This document shows, piece after piece, positions 14,663-21,824 of a stretch of 26,255 nt of DNA. The stretch is taken from positions 1 to 26,255 of the forward strand of contig DASWFO010000003.1 in assembly GCA_036394195.1 (NCBI GenBank), written 5' to 3'. Each line of letters opens with the position of its first letter. Within the stretch, counting starts at the first letter, position 1. The notes under the pieces are model-generated. The model worked only from the letters and a program-made list of their open reading frames with translations. It ran no database searches and was not told the origin of the DNA. This DNA is from DATJPD01 sp036394195 (GTDB lineage: Bacteria > Pseudomonadota > Alphaproteobacteria > CACIAM-22H2). A program made the position numbers and the translations under genes.

Positions 14663-15232
14663 ATGCAGAGTGATTCGACTCGTCATTTCACGACGCAGGC
14701 GCTGCGCCTGATTGCCGGCGCGGCGATTTTTGCCGCTACCGCGTGCTCCGACAGCAGCAATGTCGAATACACGTATCCGGAGAAAACCGGCAAGACCAGC
14801 GGTGCCAGCTCCTACAGCCCGACTGGCAAGAAGAACGACAGTCTTTTCGGCCCTGACGGTCTAAATTTATTTGGCAGCGGCAAGAAGAACGAAGACGCCG
14901 GCGGCGGCATTGGCGTGAATTCGTTTCTGTGGCGCGCCTCGCTCGACTCGATCGCGTTCATGCCGCTGGCCTCGGCCGATCCGTTTGGCGGCGTGATCAT
15001 CACCGACTGGTACGCGCCGCCGGAGACGCCGGACGAGCGCTTCAAGCTCAACATCTACATCATGGGCCGGCAGTTGCGCGCCGATGGCGTGAAAGCGGCG
15101 GTGTTCCGGCAGCGGCGCGACGGCGCGGGCAGCTGGATCGATTCCGCGGTGGAGACCCAGACCGCCGTCGAGCTTGAGAACGTGATCCTGACGCGGGCGC
15201 GGCAACTCCGCATGGACAGCGAGCGGCCCTAA
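14663..15232 (+). CDS. DUF3576 outer-membrane lipoprotein
   Basis: 189 residues. A hydrophobic signal segment (LIAGAAIFAATAC) ends in a lipobox-like ATAC with the modifiable Cys at residue 28, so it is probably a lipoprotein; the next residues (SDSSN) do not spell an obvious inner-membrane retention signal. A Gly/Lys/Ser-rich linker with two GKKN motifs follows, then the DUF3576 domain (SFLWRASLDSIAFMPLASADPFGGVIITDWY), a family confined largely to alphaproteobacteria with unknown function. The ATG at 14663 is preferred over an upstream in-frame start because AGGGGA (14652-14657) lies five bases before it and the signal peptide then starts correctly. Members are often encoded beside leuS (from memory); here an OGT cluster follows. 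Confidence 0.9.
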   Translation: MQSDSTRHFTTQALRLIAGAAIFAATACSDSSNVEYTYPEKTGKTSGASSYSPTGKKNDSLFGPDGLNLFGSGKKNEDAGGGIGVNSFLWRASLDSIAFMPLASADPFGGVIITDWYAPPETPDERFKLNIYIMGRQLRADGVKAAVFRQRRDGAGSWIDSAVETQTAVELENVILTRARQLRMDSERP

Positions 15233-15243
15233 AGGGTCGCCGC
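15223..15243. terminator. Hairpin between convergent genes, possible bidirectional terminator
   Basis: GCGGC-CCT (15223-15230) pairs with AGG (15233-15235) and GCCGC (15239-15243) with a three-base bulge; it spans the DUF3576 stop. A 12-base perfect palindrome CGCGTCGACGCG follows at 15241-15252. No T-run on either strand, so termination here is uncertain. Confidence 0.25.
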
Positions 15244-15254
15244 GTCGACGCGGG

Positions 15255-17105
15255 TCAGCGCGTCTTCAAACACCATCGACGCCACGCCGCGCCGAGCATG
15301 CGCTCCAGATAGCGCGTCATCCGCGGCCCATTGCAGAGACTCGAACCGGCCGCGCGATCGCGCAAGCCCGCGCGCAGCGCCGCCAGCCGCGGCATGTCGC
15401 GCGCGAGGGCTGCGGCTTTCGCCGCATAATCGGCGGGCGAGACGGCGATCAGGGACTGCAGCCCGACCGCCGTCAGCATCGAGGCGCTCCACCGTCCCGC
15501 CATGTTGGACCCGAGGAGCGTGATGACCGGCACGCCCATCCACAGGGCTTCGAACGTGGTCGTTGCGCCTGTGAACGGGAATGGGTCCAACGCGACGTCG
15601 ACGAGGTTGTGCAGCTCGAGATGTCCGCCCCACGACCGGGCACTCTCCTCAAACTCGGCGCGAGCGGCGACATCGGGGCCGAGTGCCTGCCGCACCCGTT
15701 CGCGCAAGCCGGCGTTGGCGAACCAATTCTTGTAGGAAAAGCGCAAGCAGGCCGTCGGCACAAGGCGCAGAATCTCGGCCCATAGGGCGAGAACCTCACG
15801 GTTGAGCTTGGCAGGATTGTTGAAGCTGCCGAAGGTCACGGTCCCCGCCTGCAGCGCGGGCAAGGGACCGACCGGCGGCGCGTCTGTCGGCGGTAGCTGA
15901 ACCGAAAAATTCGGCAGCCGCAGCACCCGTTCGCTGAAGCGCTCGACCGTGCGCCGCGGCGCCATGACCCGGTCGGTGATCAGGTAATCCATCGCGCCCA
16001 GGCCGCTCGTCGCCTGATCGTTGAACACGAATTGCAGGGGTGCCGGCCGCCACGCCGCGACCTGCGGCCGGTTGCGGTCGAACTGGCCCGCTGGGTACAT
16101 CATCAGGTCGACGGCGTCGGTCCGGATTTGGCGGGCGACGGCGTCATCGCTAAGCCCGACGGTCGGGCGCCACAGGTCCGCCTGTTCGCGGAACCATCCG
16201 GTCATCCCGTCCTCGGCGGCGGCTTCGGCGTAGCAGATGAATTCAAACCGTGCCCGGTCGCGGTGCAGGAAAAACGGCTGCAGATTGCGCGCCACTGGAT
16301 GATCGCGGAAATCGGACGACAGCCAGCCCACCCGCAGCCGGCGGTCCCGATCGCGATCGTTCGGCGGCGGCGGCAGCGGCAGGTTGGCGCGGGCCGCCGC
16401 GGCGCATCCGAAGGCGAGATGGTCGGCGAAGCGCTGGGCTTCGGCTGCGCCCGGCGCATAAAGCACGCACAACAGCAGGCCGCGGCGATAGTCGAGCTGG
16501 TCCGGCGCCAGATCCACGGCTCGGCGGTGATGCAGCATCGCCGCCTCGGGGTCGCCGAAATCGCTAAGGACCCGGCCGAGCCGGAGATGCGCCACCGCCA
16601 GGTCGGGCGCCAGAGCCACCGCCCGGCGTCCGCTGGCAATCGCCTCGTCCAGCTCTCCGCGCTGGTGGAGCAGCACGCTCAAGTCGCTCAGCGCCGACGC
16701 ATCGTCCGGCCGCAATGCGAGCGCGCGGCGGAAGGCGGATTCGGCGTCCGCGGCACGTCCCAGATTCATCAGCACGGCGCCAAGCCGCGCCCAGGCTTCG
16801 GGGTGATCGGGCTTCAACTCGGCCGCGCGGCGGTACTGCTCCGCCGACGCCTCCGGCCGGCCGGTGTCGGCCAGCATGGCGCCGAGGTTGAACCGCGCCT
16901 CGGCATAATCCGGGCTGGCCGCCAGCGCGCGCTCGACCAGCTCGATCCCCGTGTCTTTATCGCCGGCGGCAAACCGGATCGCCGCCAGCAGATGCAGGGC
17001 CCGCGGGTGCCGCGGCTCGCGCGCGAGGATGTCCCGGCACAGTGCCTCCGCCTGCGGCGTCAGCCCCTGGCGGTGCAGCTCGACCGCCCGCTCGAATTCC
17101 GTCAT
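15255..17105 (-). CDS. TPR-containing OGT/SPINDLY-type glycosyltransferase (OGT-A)
   Basis: 616 residues. About six tetratricopeptide repeats fill residues 1-205; a Pro-rich linker (LPLPPPPND) precedes a GT41-type catalytic domain from about 257. By alignment to human OGT, H269 (DFRDHPVARN) corresponds to H498, K433 (FNNPAKLN) to K842 and H495 (GGHLELHNLVDVALD) to H901, so the key residues are present. Two motifs diverge: the usual ILVDL-G-type strand reads MMYPAG, and the NGHTT loop reads TGATT. It should transfer a sugar from a nucleotide donor to protein Ser/Thr, cytoplasmically, but donor and acceptor are not predictable. The ATG at 17105 overlaps the OGT-B stop (ATGA). Closest in motif detail to OGT-B. 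Confidence 0.9.
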   Translation of the reverse strand: MTEFERAVELHRQGLTPQAEALCRDILAREPRHPRALHLLAAIRFAAGDKDTGIELVERALAASPDYAEARFNLGAMLADTGRPEASAEQYRRAAELKPDHPEAWARLGAVLMNLGRAADAESAFRRALALRPDDASALSDLSVLLHQRGELDEAIASGRRAVALAPDLAVAHLRLGRVLSDFGDPEAAMLHHRRAVDLAPDQLDYRRGLLLCVLYAPGAAEAQRFADHLAFGCAAAARANLPLPPPPNDRDRDRRLRVGWLSSDFRDHPVARNLQPFFLHRDRARFEFICYAEAAAEDGMTGWFREQADLWRPTVGLSDDAVARQIRTDAVDLMMYPAGQFDRNRPQVAAWRPAPLQFVFNDQATSGLGAMDYLITDRVMAPRRTVERFSERVLRLPNFSVQLPPTDAPPVGPLPALQAGTVTFGSFNNPAKLNREVLALWAEILRLVPTACLRFSYKNWFANAGLRERVRQALGPDVAARAEFEESARSWGGHLELHNLVDVALDPFPFTGATTTFEALWMGVPVITLLGSNMAGRWSASMLTAVGLQSLIAVSPADYAAKAAALARDMPRLAALRAGLRDRAAGSSLCNGPRMTRYLERMLGAAWRRWCLKTR

Positions 17106-19174
17106 ATCGCCTCGCGACTGAAACGCCGCCAGACGGCGCGCAGGCTGCGCTCGAAATGGCGCGCCGCGCGCGGCCCGTCGCACAACGGCGAGGCGGCGAC
17201 GCGCTCGCGCAATGTTGAGCGCAGCCCAGCCAGGCGGCTGCGATCGCCGGCCAGGGCGGTGGCCGTGGCCACATAGGCCGCTTGCGAGTCGGTGATCAGC
17301 TCATCAAGTCCGGCTGCTCGGAGAATCGACGCCCCCCAGCGCGCGGCCATGTGGTCGCCCGCGAGCGTCACCACCGGCACGCCCATCCACAGGGATTCGA
17401 ACGTGGTCGTCGAGCCGGTGAAGGGGAAGGGGTCCAACGCGATGTCGACGTCGCGGTAGCCCTCGAGATGCGCGCCGAGCTCATCGCTCCGGCCGCGCAA
17501 GATAAGCCGTGACGCGGCGATGCCGCGCCGCTCCATCACCGCGAGCACCCGCCGCTGCAAGTCCCGGGAATCGTAGTAATTGCGGAATTTCAGCAGGAGG
17601 TCCGATTGCGGGACGCGGGCGAGGATCTCGGCCCACAGCTCGAGCACCGTCCGGTTCACCTTGATCGGGTTGTTGAAGCAGCCGAAGGTGACGCGCCCGG
17701 TCGACACGCTGGGGCCGGGCGCCACCGCGGGGGCCGCCTCGATCGGACGATGGACGTAGAAGTGGGGCAGCCGCAGCACGCGTTCGGTGAATTTTTCCGC
17801 GGACCCCGCCGGGACTAGACAGGCATCGGCGAGCAGATAATCCATCGCCGAAAGGCCGCTGGTCGCGGGATCATGGAAACTGACCTGCACCGGTGCCGGC
17901 CGCCATTCCGCGACTTGCGGCCGGTTCTGATCGAAACGGCCCGCGAGGTAGATCATCACGTCCACCTGGTCGGCGCGGATCTGCGCCGCTACGGCGCCGT
18001 CGCTCAGCCCCGTGATCGGGCGCCACACATCGGCGTGGGCGCGGAACCATGCGGTGGTGGTGTCACCGGCCGTACCTTCGGCGTAGCAAATCGCCTCGAA
18101 CCGCCCGGGGTCGCGATGGGCAAAGAGGGGCTGAAGATTGCGCGCCACCGGATGATCGCGAAAGTCGGACGACAGCCAGCCCACGCGCAGACGGCGCTCC
18201 GGATCCCGCGTGTTCGCCGGCGCCGGATGACTTCGTTCGGCGCGAGCCGCCATGGCGTGGCCGAATTCGCGATGCACGGCCTGGCGCGCCGGCTCGTCGA
18301 CGGCCGGGTCGTAGAGTGCGGCCAATAAGCGGTTTCGCTGCGCCAGCAGGTCGGGAGACGGGGCCGCCATCAACCGGCGATAGGCGGCCCAGGCGGCCGG
18401 GAATTCGTCCAGCAGCATGCTGAGATATGCGTGATTCATCAGCGCAAACTCGTCGGCGGGTGCCAGGTCCACCGCACGGCGGAGGGCCGGCGCGGCGCCA
18501 TCGATATCGCCGGCTCCCAGGCACAGTGCTCCCAGTCCCGCATGCGCTTTCGCGAAGTCCGGGCGAAGGGCGAGCGCCTGGCGATACTGCTCCTTGGCCG
18601 CGTCGGTCTCGCCGCGGCTGCGCAAGAGACCGGCCAGGTTGACCCGCGCCTCCGTGTCATCCGGCCGCCCTTGGAGAACCGCCAGGAAGCACGCCTCGGC
18701 GTCCGCCAGCCGGCCCAGCCGCTGCAGCGTGACGCCGAGATTGTTGCGGGCCCGCCAGTCACCGGGCGCCAGCTCTAACGCGCGCCGATACGCCGCTTCG
18801 GCCGCCGTGAGGTCGCCCGCCGCCGCCAGCGCCGTCCCCAGGTTGTAGTGGCCTTCGGCATAGCGGTCGTCGAGCTCGACGGCGCGCCGGTGGCTGGCGA
18901 GGGCCGCGTCTTGCTGAACGCTGTCCGACAGCGCCTTACCGAGGTTGTTGTGAAACGCCGCGGCGTCGGGACGAATCGCGATCGCCCGCCGGATGAGCTC
19001 GACGCCAGACGCCGGGTCGCCGCGCTGGGTCACCAGCAGTCCCAGGAGATGGAGCGCGTCGGCGTTCCCCGGCTCGCGCGCCAGGACCGCGCGGTAAACC
19101 CGCTCCGCCTCGTCGAGACGGCCGGCTTTGTGAAGGGCGACGGCCGCTGGGAGTTCGCTGACCGGGTCCGCCAT
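17102..19174 (-). CDS. TPR-containing OGT/SPINDLY-type glycosyltransferase (OGT-B)
   Basis: 690 residues. About eight TPR units cover residues 5-270, then a GT41-type domain from about 327. Conserved residues: H341 (DFRDHPVARN), K505 (FNNPIKVN) and H569 (GAHLEGYRDVDIALD). Like OGT-A it has a Tyr in the MIYLAG strand where relatives have Asp or Asn, and a TGSTTT phosphate loop; RPQVAEWRPAP and SSDFRDHPVARNLQP are almost the same as in OGT-A, which suggests tandem duplication with loss or gain of TPRs. The ATG at 19174 is preferred to a TTG one codon earlier. It lies 30 bases after the PKHD hydroxylase stop, and its own stop overlaps the OGT-A start. Likely cytoplasmic. Confidence 0.9.
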   Translation of the reverse strand: MADPVSELPAAVALHKAGRLDEAERVYRAVLAREPGNADALHLLGLLVTQRGDPASGVELIRRAIAIRPDAAAFHNNLGKALSDSVQQDAALASHRRAVELDDRYAEGHYNLGTALAAAGDLTAAEAAYRRALELAPGDWRARNNLGVTLQRLGRLADAEACFLAVLQGRPDDTEARVNLAGLLRSRGETDAAKEQYRQALALRPDFAKAHAGLGALCLGAGDIDGAAPALRRAVDLAPADEFALMNHAYLSMLLDEFPAAWAAYRRLMAAPSPDLLAQRNRLLAALYDPAVDEPARQAVHREFGHAMAARAERSHPAPANTRDPERRLRVGWLSSDFRDHPVARNLQPLFAHRDPGRFEAICYAEGTAGDTTTAWFRAHADVWRPITGLSDGAVAAQIRADQVDVMIYLAGRFDQNRPQVAEWRPAPVQVSFHDPATSGLSAMDYLLADACLVPAGSAEKFTERVLRLPHFYVHRPIEAAPAVAPGPSVSTGRVTFGCFNNPIKVNRTVLELWAEILARVPQSDLLLKFRNYYDSRDLQRRVLAVMERRGIAASRLILRGRSDELGAHLEGYRDVDIALDPFPFTGSTTTFESLWMGVPVVTLAGDHMAARWGASILRAAGLDELITDSQAAYVATATALAGDRSRLAGLRSTLRERVAASPLCDGPRAARHFERSLRAVWRRFSREAI

Positions 19175-19204
19175 CAACCGATCACGGTTCGGCCGGACCG
19201 CCGC

Positions 19205-19885
19205 TCACGTCTCGCTCCACTGGCGCAGCAGGTTCTTGCGGACCTTGTCGAGCGTGTCGAGGGCGGGGCGGACGGCATTGGGCCCGCCGCTCTCGACCAT
19301 CTGGCTGACGATCGCCAGGTCGAGAAGGATCTCGCGGAGCGTCGCATCACGGACCAGGCTTTGCAGCCATGAGATGCACGCCAGCCGCTCGCCCTTGGTG
19401 ACCGGCCTCACCTCATGGAAGCTGTAGGTCGGGTACACGATCATGTGGCCCGCCGGCAGCTTGAAGGTCGACACGCCGTAGCCGCTTTTGACCACCAGCT
19501 CGCCGCCCTCGTACTCGGACGGATCGTTCATGAACAACGTGAACGAACAATCGACGCGGATCGGGTCGTCGGCATCGCCCATGATCGCGTTGTCGACGTG
19601 ATCGCCGTAGAACATGCCCTGTTTATAGAGATTGAACCGCGGCGGGATGATCTTCCGCGGCGCCGCCACGGTCCGAAAGATCGGATTGCGATCGAGAGCC
19701 GCGAGGATTGTCTGCTGGATGTCGCTCATCCGGTCCGACTTGCGGTCGGTCTGCAGGTTCTTCTTGACCGCCTTGGCGCGCCCGCCCGCGGTGAGGGCAC
19801 CGTCCAGGAAATCCTCCGGCGTCAGCTCCTCGCGGATCTTCTTGATCTCGGCGGCGGACAGGATGTCCGGAATGACCACCAGCAT
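19205..19885 (-). CDS. PKHD-type Fe(II)/2-oxoglutarate-dependent hydroxylase (PiuC/YbiX family), copy 2, inside the OGT operon
   Basis: 226-residue oxygenase paralogous to copy 1. Iron ligands H96 and D98 (YGDHVDNAIM) and H157 (SFHEVRPVTKG), plus R167 for 2-oxoglutarate, are all present; both copies end WSET. It differs clearly from copy 1 through the N-terminal third (KAVKKNLQTDRKSD versus RNIKSNREARID), so this is not a recent duplicate. AGGAG at 19892-19896, six bases before ATG, is the best ribosome site in the cluster, suggesting strong independent translation. It lies between OGT-C (55-base gap with a hairpin) and OGT-B (30-base gap), all on the same strand, which makes a shared role with the glycosyltransferases likely. 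No TonB receptor, the usual family neighbour, is present. Confidence 0.93.
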   Translation of the reverse strand: MLVVIPDILSAAEIKKIREELTPEDFLDGALTAGGRAKAVKKNLQTDRKSDRMSDIQQTILAALDRNPIFRTVAAPRKIIPPRFNLYKQGMFYGDHVDNAIMGDADDPIRVDCSFTLFMNDPSEYEGGELVVKSGYGVSTFKLPAGHMIVYPTYSFHEVRPVTKGERLACISWLQSLVRDATLREILLDLAIVSQMVESGGPNAVRPALDTLDKVRKNLLRQWSET

Positions 19886-19912
19886 GAGAGACTCCTTTAG
19901 GCGCCGATATTA

Positions 19913-19935
19913 CCCTCCGCCGCCGCGGCAGAGGG
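19913..19935 (-). promoter_or_regulatory. Stable intercistronic hairpin between OGT-C and the PKHD hydroxylase
   Basis: On the minus-strand RNA, CCCUCUGCC and GGCGGAGGG form a 9-bp stem with one G-U wobble around a five-base loop. On the plus strand the same position is a C-A mismatch, so the stem favours the minus-strand message. No U-run follows. It could stabilise the upstream OGT-D/OGT-C message or set the ratio of upstream to downstream expression. Confidence 0.45.
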
Positions 19936-19940
19936 CAATT

Positions 19941-21824
19941 TTAACCGGCCGTGCGGGCCGCCCACAACCGTTCGTAGATCCCTTCCAGGCCACGGACATA
20001 GTGCGCAGTGTCGAACAGCGGCGAGGTCAGCCGGTTGGCCTCGAGGCGGCGCCGCACATCGGCGAGCCGCGCGCGGTCGTGCGCCAACACCACCGCCAGC
20101 TCCTCGTAAGCGTCGAGGCTGTCGACGACCAGCTCCGGCAGGCCCAGGACGCGCAGCATCATAGCCGCCGCCCGCCCGCCGAAGGCGTCGCCGATCTGGG
20201 TCAACAGCGGCAGCCCCATCCACAGGCCGTCCGCCGCCGTCATCGAGCCGTTATAGGTCCGCGTGTCGAGATGCAGGTCCGCGAGCTTCAGGCGCGCCAG
20301 ATGGTCCGGGTGGGGCCGCCGCTTGGCAAAATGCAGGCGCTGCGGATCTATGCCCGCCGCCGTCGCCGCGCCGGCGAGGTTCGTCTCCACCGCCGGCTCG
20401 ACCGCAAACAGCCAGAGGACCGCATCGGGACAGCGCCGGAGGATGTTCATCCAGCGCTGGAACACCGGTGCCTCGACCTTGTCCGGCGAGCAGAAATTGC
20501 AGAACACGAAGCGGTCCTCGGGCAGGCCTTCGGCCGCCCGCGTCGAACCGGGGCCGATCGGCATGCGCGGATAATCGTTGATGAAGAAGCTGTGCGGCAG
20601 GCGCTCGATCGGCTCGCGATAATCGCGCTCGTGCTCGGGCGGGATCACCACCGGATCGGCGATCACGCAGTCGTAGAGCCCGCCACCTAGCGGCGCCGCC
20701 GGATTGAAATACGAGCATTGGATGGGGGCGGGACGCAGCGCCACGATCTCCGGCCGCGCGAACTGGTTGTAGCCCGACAGGTCAACCAGGATGTCGACGC
20801 CGTCCGCGTAGATCGCCCGCGCCGCGTCTTCGGCCGAGAGCGGGCTCAGATCGACCACCTTATCGCAATCGCGACTCAGAATCGTCGTGCCGAGATCGTC
20901 GGGCGGCTTCACCGGATAGGCGTGCACGCGAAACCGCGAGCGGTCGTGGCGTCCGTAGAGACCCGCGGTCAGCAGCAGGATCGGATGACGGTGGAAGTCC
21001 GCCGACATATAGCCGACGGTGAGCTTCTCTTTCCGCGCGAAGTTGCGGGTGAACCCCAGGCGCTGCCGCACCGATCCTGCGGCGGCGGCGTATTGGGCGG
21101 CCATCGCCGCCTCGATTGCGCGGCGCTGGGGACGGGTGATCGCGAGCCGGAGCGCGAACCAGGGCGTGATCGCGCAGGGCTTGCCGGCCACCGCCCGATC
21201 GACCTCACGGCGCAGCCGCGGCGCCATCCGCTCGAACCGGGCCCAGTCGCACACGCCCTGGTAGGCCTGGGCCAGCAGGACTGAGGCGCGCGCATGGTCC
21301 GGCTTGATCTGGAGTGCCGCCTCGAGATGCTTGGTCGCCTCGTCGCGGCGCTTGGCGTGGAAGTAGGTGACGCCGAGCTGATAATGCGCTTCGAACAGGT
21401 TGGGATCGACGGCCAGCGCCTGTTCGAAATGAGCCACCGCCGCCGTCGCATCTCCGGCCGCGCGGAGCGCCAGGCCGATATTCACCAGCGGCTGCGCCAG
21501 GGTCGGATGTTCGATGTGCACCTTGCGCCACAGCTCGATCGCTTCGCGCTGCCGCCCGGTCTTGTTCAGCAGCACGGCGAGGCTGTTCAGCAGCGCCGGC
21601 TCGTTCGGGAACACCGGCAGCAGCCGGCTATAAAGCGGCTCGGCCTCGGCAAAGCGGCCGCTCCGCGCCAGGAAATCGGCGAGCGCGAACACCGTGCTGC
21701 CGTCGCCGGAGTCGGCCGCCAGGGCGGCGCGCAGATCGCGCTCGGCGGCAGCGAAATCGCCGTCGCGCTCGGCGATCCGCGCCGACTGGCGCAGCATTCC
21801 GACGTTTGTCGTCGTCGCGGTCAT
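19941..21824 (-). CDS. TPR-containing OGT-type glycosyltransferase, canonical-motif type (OGT-C)
   Basis: 627 residues. Five to six TPRs (about 10-190) lead into GVCDWARFERM, the CDW junction typical of bacterial OGT-like proteins, then the GT41-type domain from about 267. H280 (DFHRHPILLL), K449 (SPDKVEAP) and H508 (HPDHLARLKLADLHLDT) align with human H498, K842 and H901. ILVDLSGY and LDTRTYNG keep the usual family pattern, unlike OGT-A and OGT-B; however the usual GxxGTxG loop is altered to PAAPLGGG. Of the four complete copies it is the closest to human OGT in motif detail. The ATG at 21824 overlaps the OGT-D stop (ATGA). An in-frame extension to 22109 is antisense-like, low-complexity sequence and is rejected. 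Confidence 0.9.
   Translation of the reverse strand: MTATTTNVGMLRQSARIAERDGDFAAAERDLRAALAADSGDGSTVFALADFLARSGRFAEAEPLYSRLLPVFPNEPALLNSLAVLLNKTGRQREAIELWRKVHIEHPTLAQPLVNIGLALRAAGDATAAVAHFEQALAVDPNLFEAHYQLGVTYFHAKRRDEATKHLEAALQIKPDHARASVLLAQAYQGVCDWARFERMAPRLRREVDRAVAGKPCAITPWFALRLAITRPQRRAIEAAMAAQYAAAAGSVRQRLGFTRNFARKEKLTVGYMSADFHRHPILLLTAGLYGRHDRSRFRVHAYPVKPPDDLGTTILSRDCDKVVDLSPLSAEDAARAIYADGVDILVDLSGYNQFARPEIVALRPAPIQCSYFNPAAPLGGGLYDCVIADPVVIPPEHERDYREPIERLPHSFFINDYPRMPIGPGSTRAAEGLPEDRFVFCNFCSPDKVEAPVFQRWMNILRRCPDAVLWLFAVEPAVETNLAGAATAAGIDPQRLHFAKRRPHPDHLARLKLADLHLDTRTYNGSMTAADGLWMGLPLLTQIGDAFGGRAAAMMLRVLGLPELVVDSLDAYEELAVVLAHDRARLADVRRRLEANRLTSPLFDTAHYVRGLEGIYERLWAARTAG

Noticed and set aside
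16032..17276. Long plus-strand frame opposite OGT-A and OGT-B
   Set aside because: Antisense shadow with low-complexity composition and no ribosome site.
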